Origin: Gammaproteobacteria bacterium | GTDB taxonomy: Bacteria; Pseudomonadota; Gammaproteobacteria; Pseudomonadales; Azotimanducaceae | Reading direction: 5' to 3' | Assembly: GCA_003228415.1 (NCBI GenBank) | Contig: QIDL01000106.1 | Span: 1-6,815, forward strand | DNA length: 6,815 bases | Part shown: positions 6,049 to 6,815 of the stretch, piece by piece | How positions within the stretch are numbered: the first letter of the stretch is position 1 | Layout of the letters: each line of letters starts with the position of its first letter | Position numbers and translations under genes: made by a program | Notes under the pieces: model-generated | Databases searched by the model: none | Told to the model about the DNA's origin: nothing | What the model saw: the letters and a program-made list of their open reading frames with translations, nothing else

Positions 6049-6815
6049 ATGCGACGGGTTGTGGTCACCGGAATGGGTATTGTTTCCAGTATCGGTAATA
6101 ACGTCTCGGAAGTACTGGATGCGTTGAAAAGCGGGCGATCGGGCATCTCGTTCCAGGATGAGTATGCCGAAATGGGGTTTCGTTCCCGCATTGCCGGTGC
6201 CATAGACATCGACTACGAATCCCGCATTGACCGCAAGGTACGCCGCTTCATGGGCCCTGGTTCCGCCTACAACTACGTCGCCATGGATGATGCGATCAAG
6301 GACGCTGGCTTGTCTGAAGCTGAGATCTCCGATCCTCGCACCGGTCTGGTGATGGGCTCTGGTGGCAGTTCCCTGGGAAACCTGGTGGTGGCAGCGGATA
6401 CCTTGCGGGAGCGAGGCCTGAAGAGAATCGGTCCGTATGCCGTCACCAAGGTGATGTCCAGCACCAACTCGGCATGCCTGGCAACGCCTTTCAAGATCAA
6501 GGGTGTCAACTACACCATCAGTTCCGCCTGTGCTACCAGCGCCCACTGTATCGGAAACGGCGCCGAACTGATTCAGATGGGCAAACAGGACATCGTGTTT
6601 GCCGGTGGCGGTGAAGAGGTGCATTGGTCGATGAGCTCATGTTTCGACGCCATGGGGGCGTTGTCGACCGGCTATAACGACAAGCCCGAGAGCGCCTCGC
6701 GAGCCTTCGATGTGGATCGGGATGGATTCGTGATATCCGGTGGGGCCGGGGTCCTGGTGCTGGAGGAGCTCGATCATGCCCTCGCCAGAGGTGCGAAGGT
6801 GTATGACGAGCTGTC
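6049..6815 (+). CDS. fabB: Beta-ketoacyl-ACP synthase I (KAS I) FabB, C-terminus beyond window
   Basis: FabB condenses malonyl-ACP with acyl-ACP in the cytoplasmic type II fatty-acid pathway. It is specifically needed to elongate the cis-3-decenoyl-ACP made by FabA, and so to make unsaturated fatty acids. The first 255 codons are present, about 63% of the usual 406 or so residues. The start MRRVVVTGMGIVSSIG matches the family N-terminus. The nucleophile is C161 in ISSACATSAHCIG (157-169), equivalent to C163 of E. coli. GPYAVTKVMSS (128-138), SACLATPFKIKGVNY (141-155), DIVFAGGGEE (181-190), FDAMGALSTGYND (199-211) and RDGFVISGGAG (224-234) also follow E. coli FabB closely and point to FabB more than FabF. 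The two active-site histidines and the conserved lysine (H298, H333 and K328 in E. coli) fall beyond the edge. The gene upstream is an unrelated oxidoreductase, not fabA, so the FabA-FabB operon seen in Pseudomonas is not present on the upstream side. Confidence 0.96.
   Translation, partial: MRRVVVTGMGIVSSIGNNVSEVLDALKSGRSGISFQDEYAEMGFRSRIAGAIDIDYESRIDRKVRRFMGPGSAYNYVAMDDAIKDAGLSEAEISDPRTGLVMGSGGSSLGNLVVAADTLRERGLKRIGPYAVTKVMSSTNSACLATPFKIKGVNYTISSACATSAHCIGNGAELIQMGKQDIVFAGGGEEVHWSMSSCFDAMGALSTGYNDKPESASRAFDVDRDGFVISGGAGVLVLEELDHALARGAKVYDEL

Noticed and set aside
5974..6624. A 216-codon open frame on the minus strand opposite fabB
   Set aside because: It is codon-aligned antisense to fabB, whose protein is highly conserved. 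It is open for the same codon-usage reason.

Overview
The window looks like ordinary chromosome from a gammaproteobacterium of moderately high GC. This is inferred from the close match of the fatty-acid synthase gene to enterobacterial FabB, from a fused proline-catabolic PutA, and from a Gram-negative peptidoglycan-binding OmpA-domain protein. I cannot name the genus. The window has four protein-coding genes, two of them cut by the window edges. I see no RNA gene, mobile element or CRISPR array.

Layout: on the minus strand, positions 1-2860 hold a PutA-type bifunctional proline dehydrogenase / P5C dehydrogenase that runs off the left edge. It reads without interruption for 953 codons. Just upstream of it on the same strand, after a 79-base gap, lies a 515-residue secreted protein (2940-4487) with helical repeats, a coiled coil and a C-terminal OmpA domain. 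A 148-base divergent intergenic region (4488-4635) separates this minus-strand pair from two plus-strand genes. These are a DAO-family FAD-dependent oxidoreductase (4636-5934) and, 114 bases further on, the first 255 codons of fabB (6049 to the right edge).

Function: PutA oxidises proline to glutamate. The FAD oxidoreductase probably oxidises an amine or amino acid, but its substrate is unknown. FabB elongates acyl-ACPs and is needed for unsaturated fatty acids. The OmpA-domain protein probably binds peptidoglycan in the periplasm. No single pathway joins the four. A link between the amine oxidoreductase and PutA (for example an N-methylated proline source) is possible but speculative.

I did not find a convincing previously undescribed system. 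The points most worth a second look are the histidine in the FAD-proximal motif of the oxidoreductase, the cysteine-free and anchor-less OmpA-domain protein, and two small inverted repeats in the leader regions of the OmpA-domain gene and fabB.
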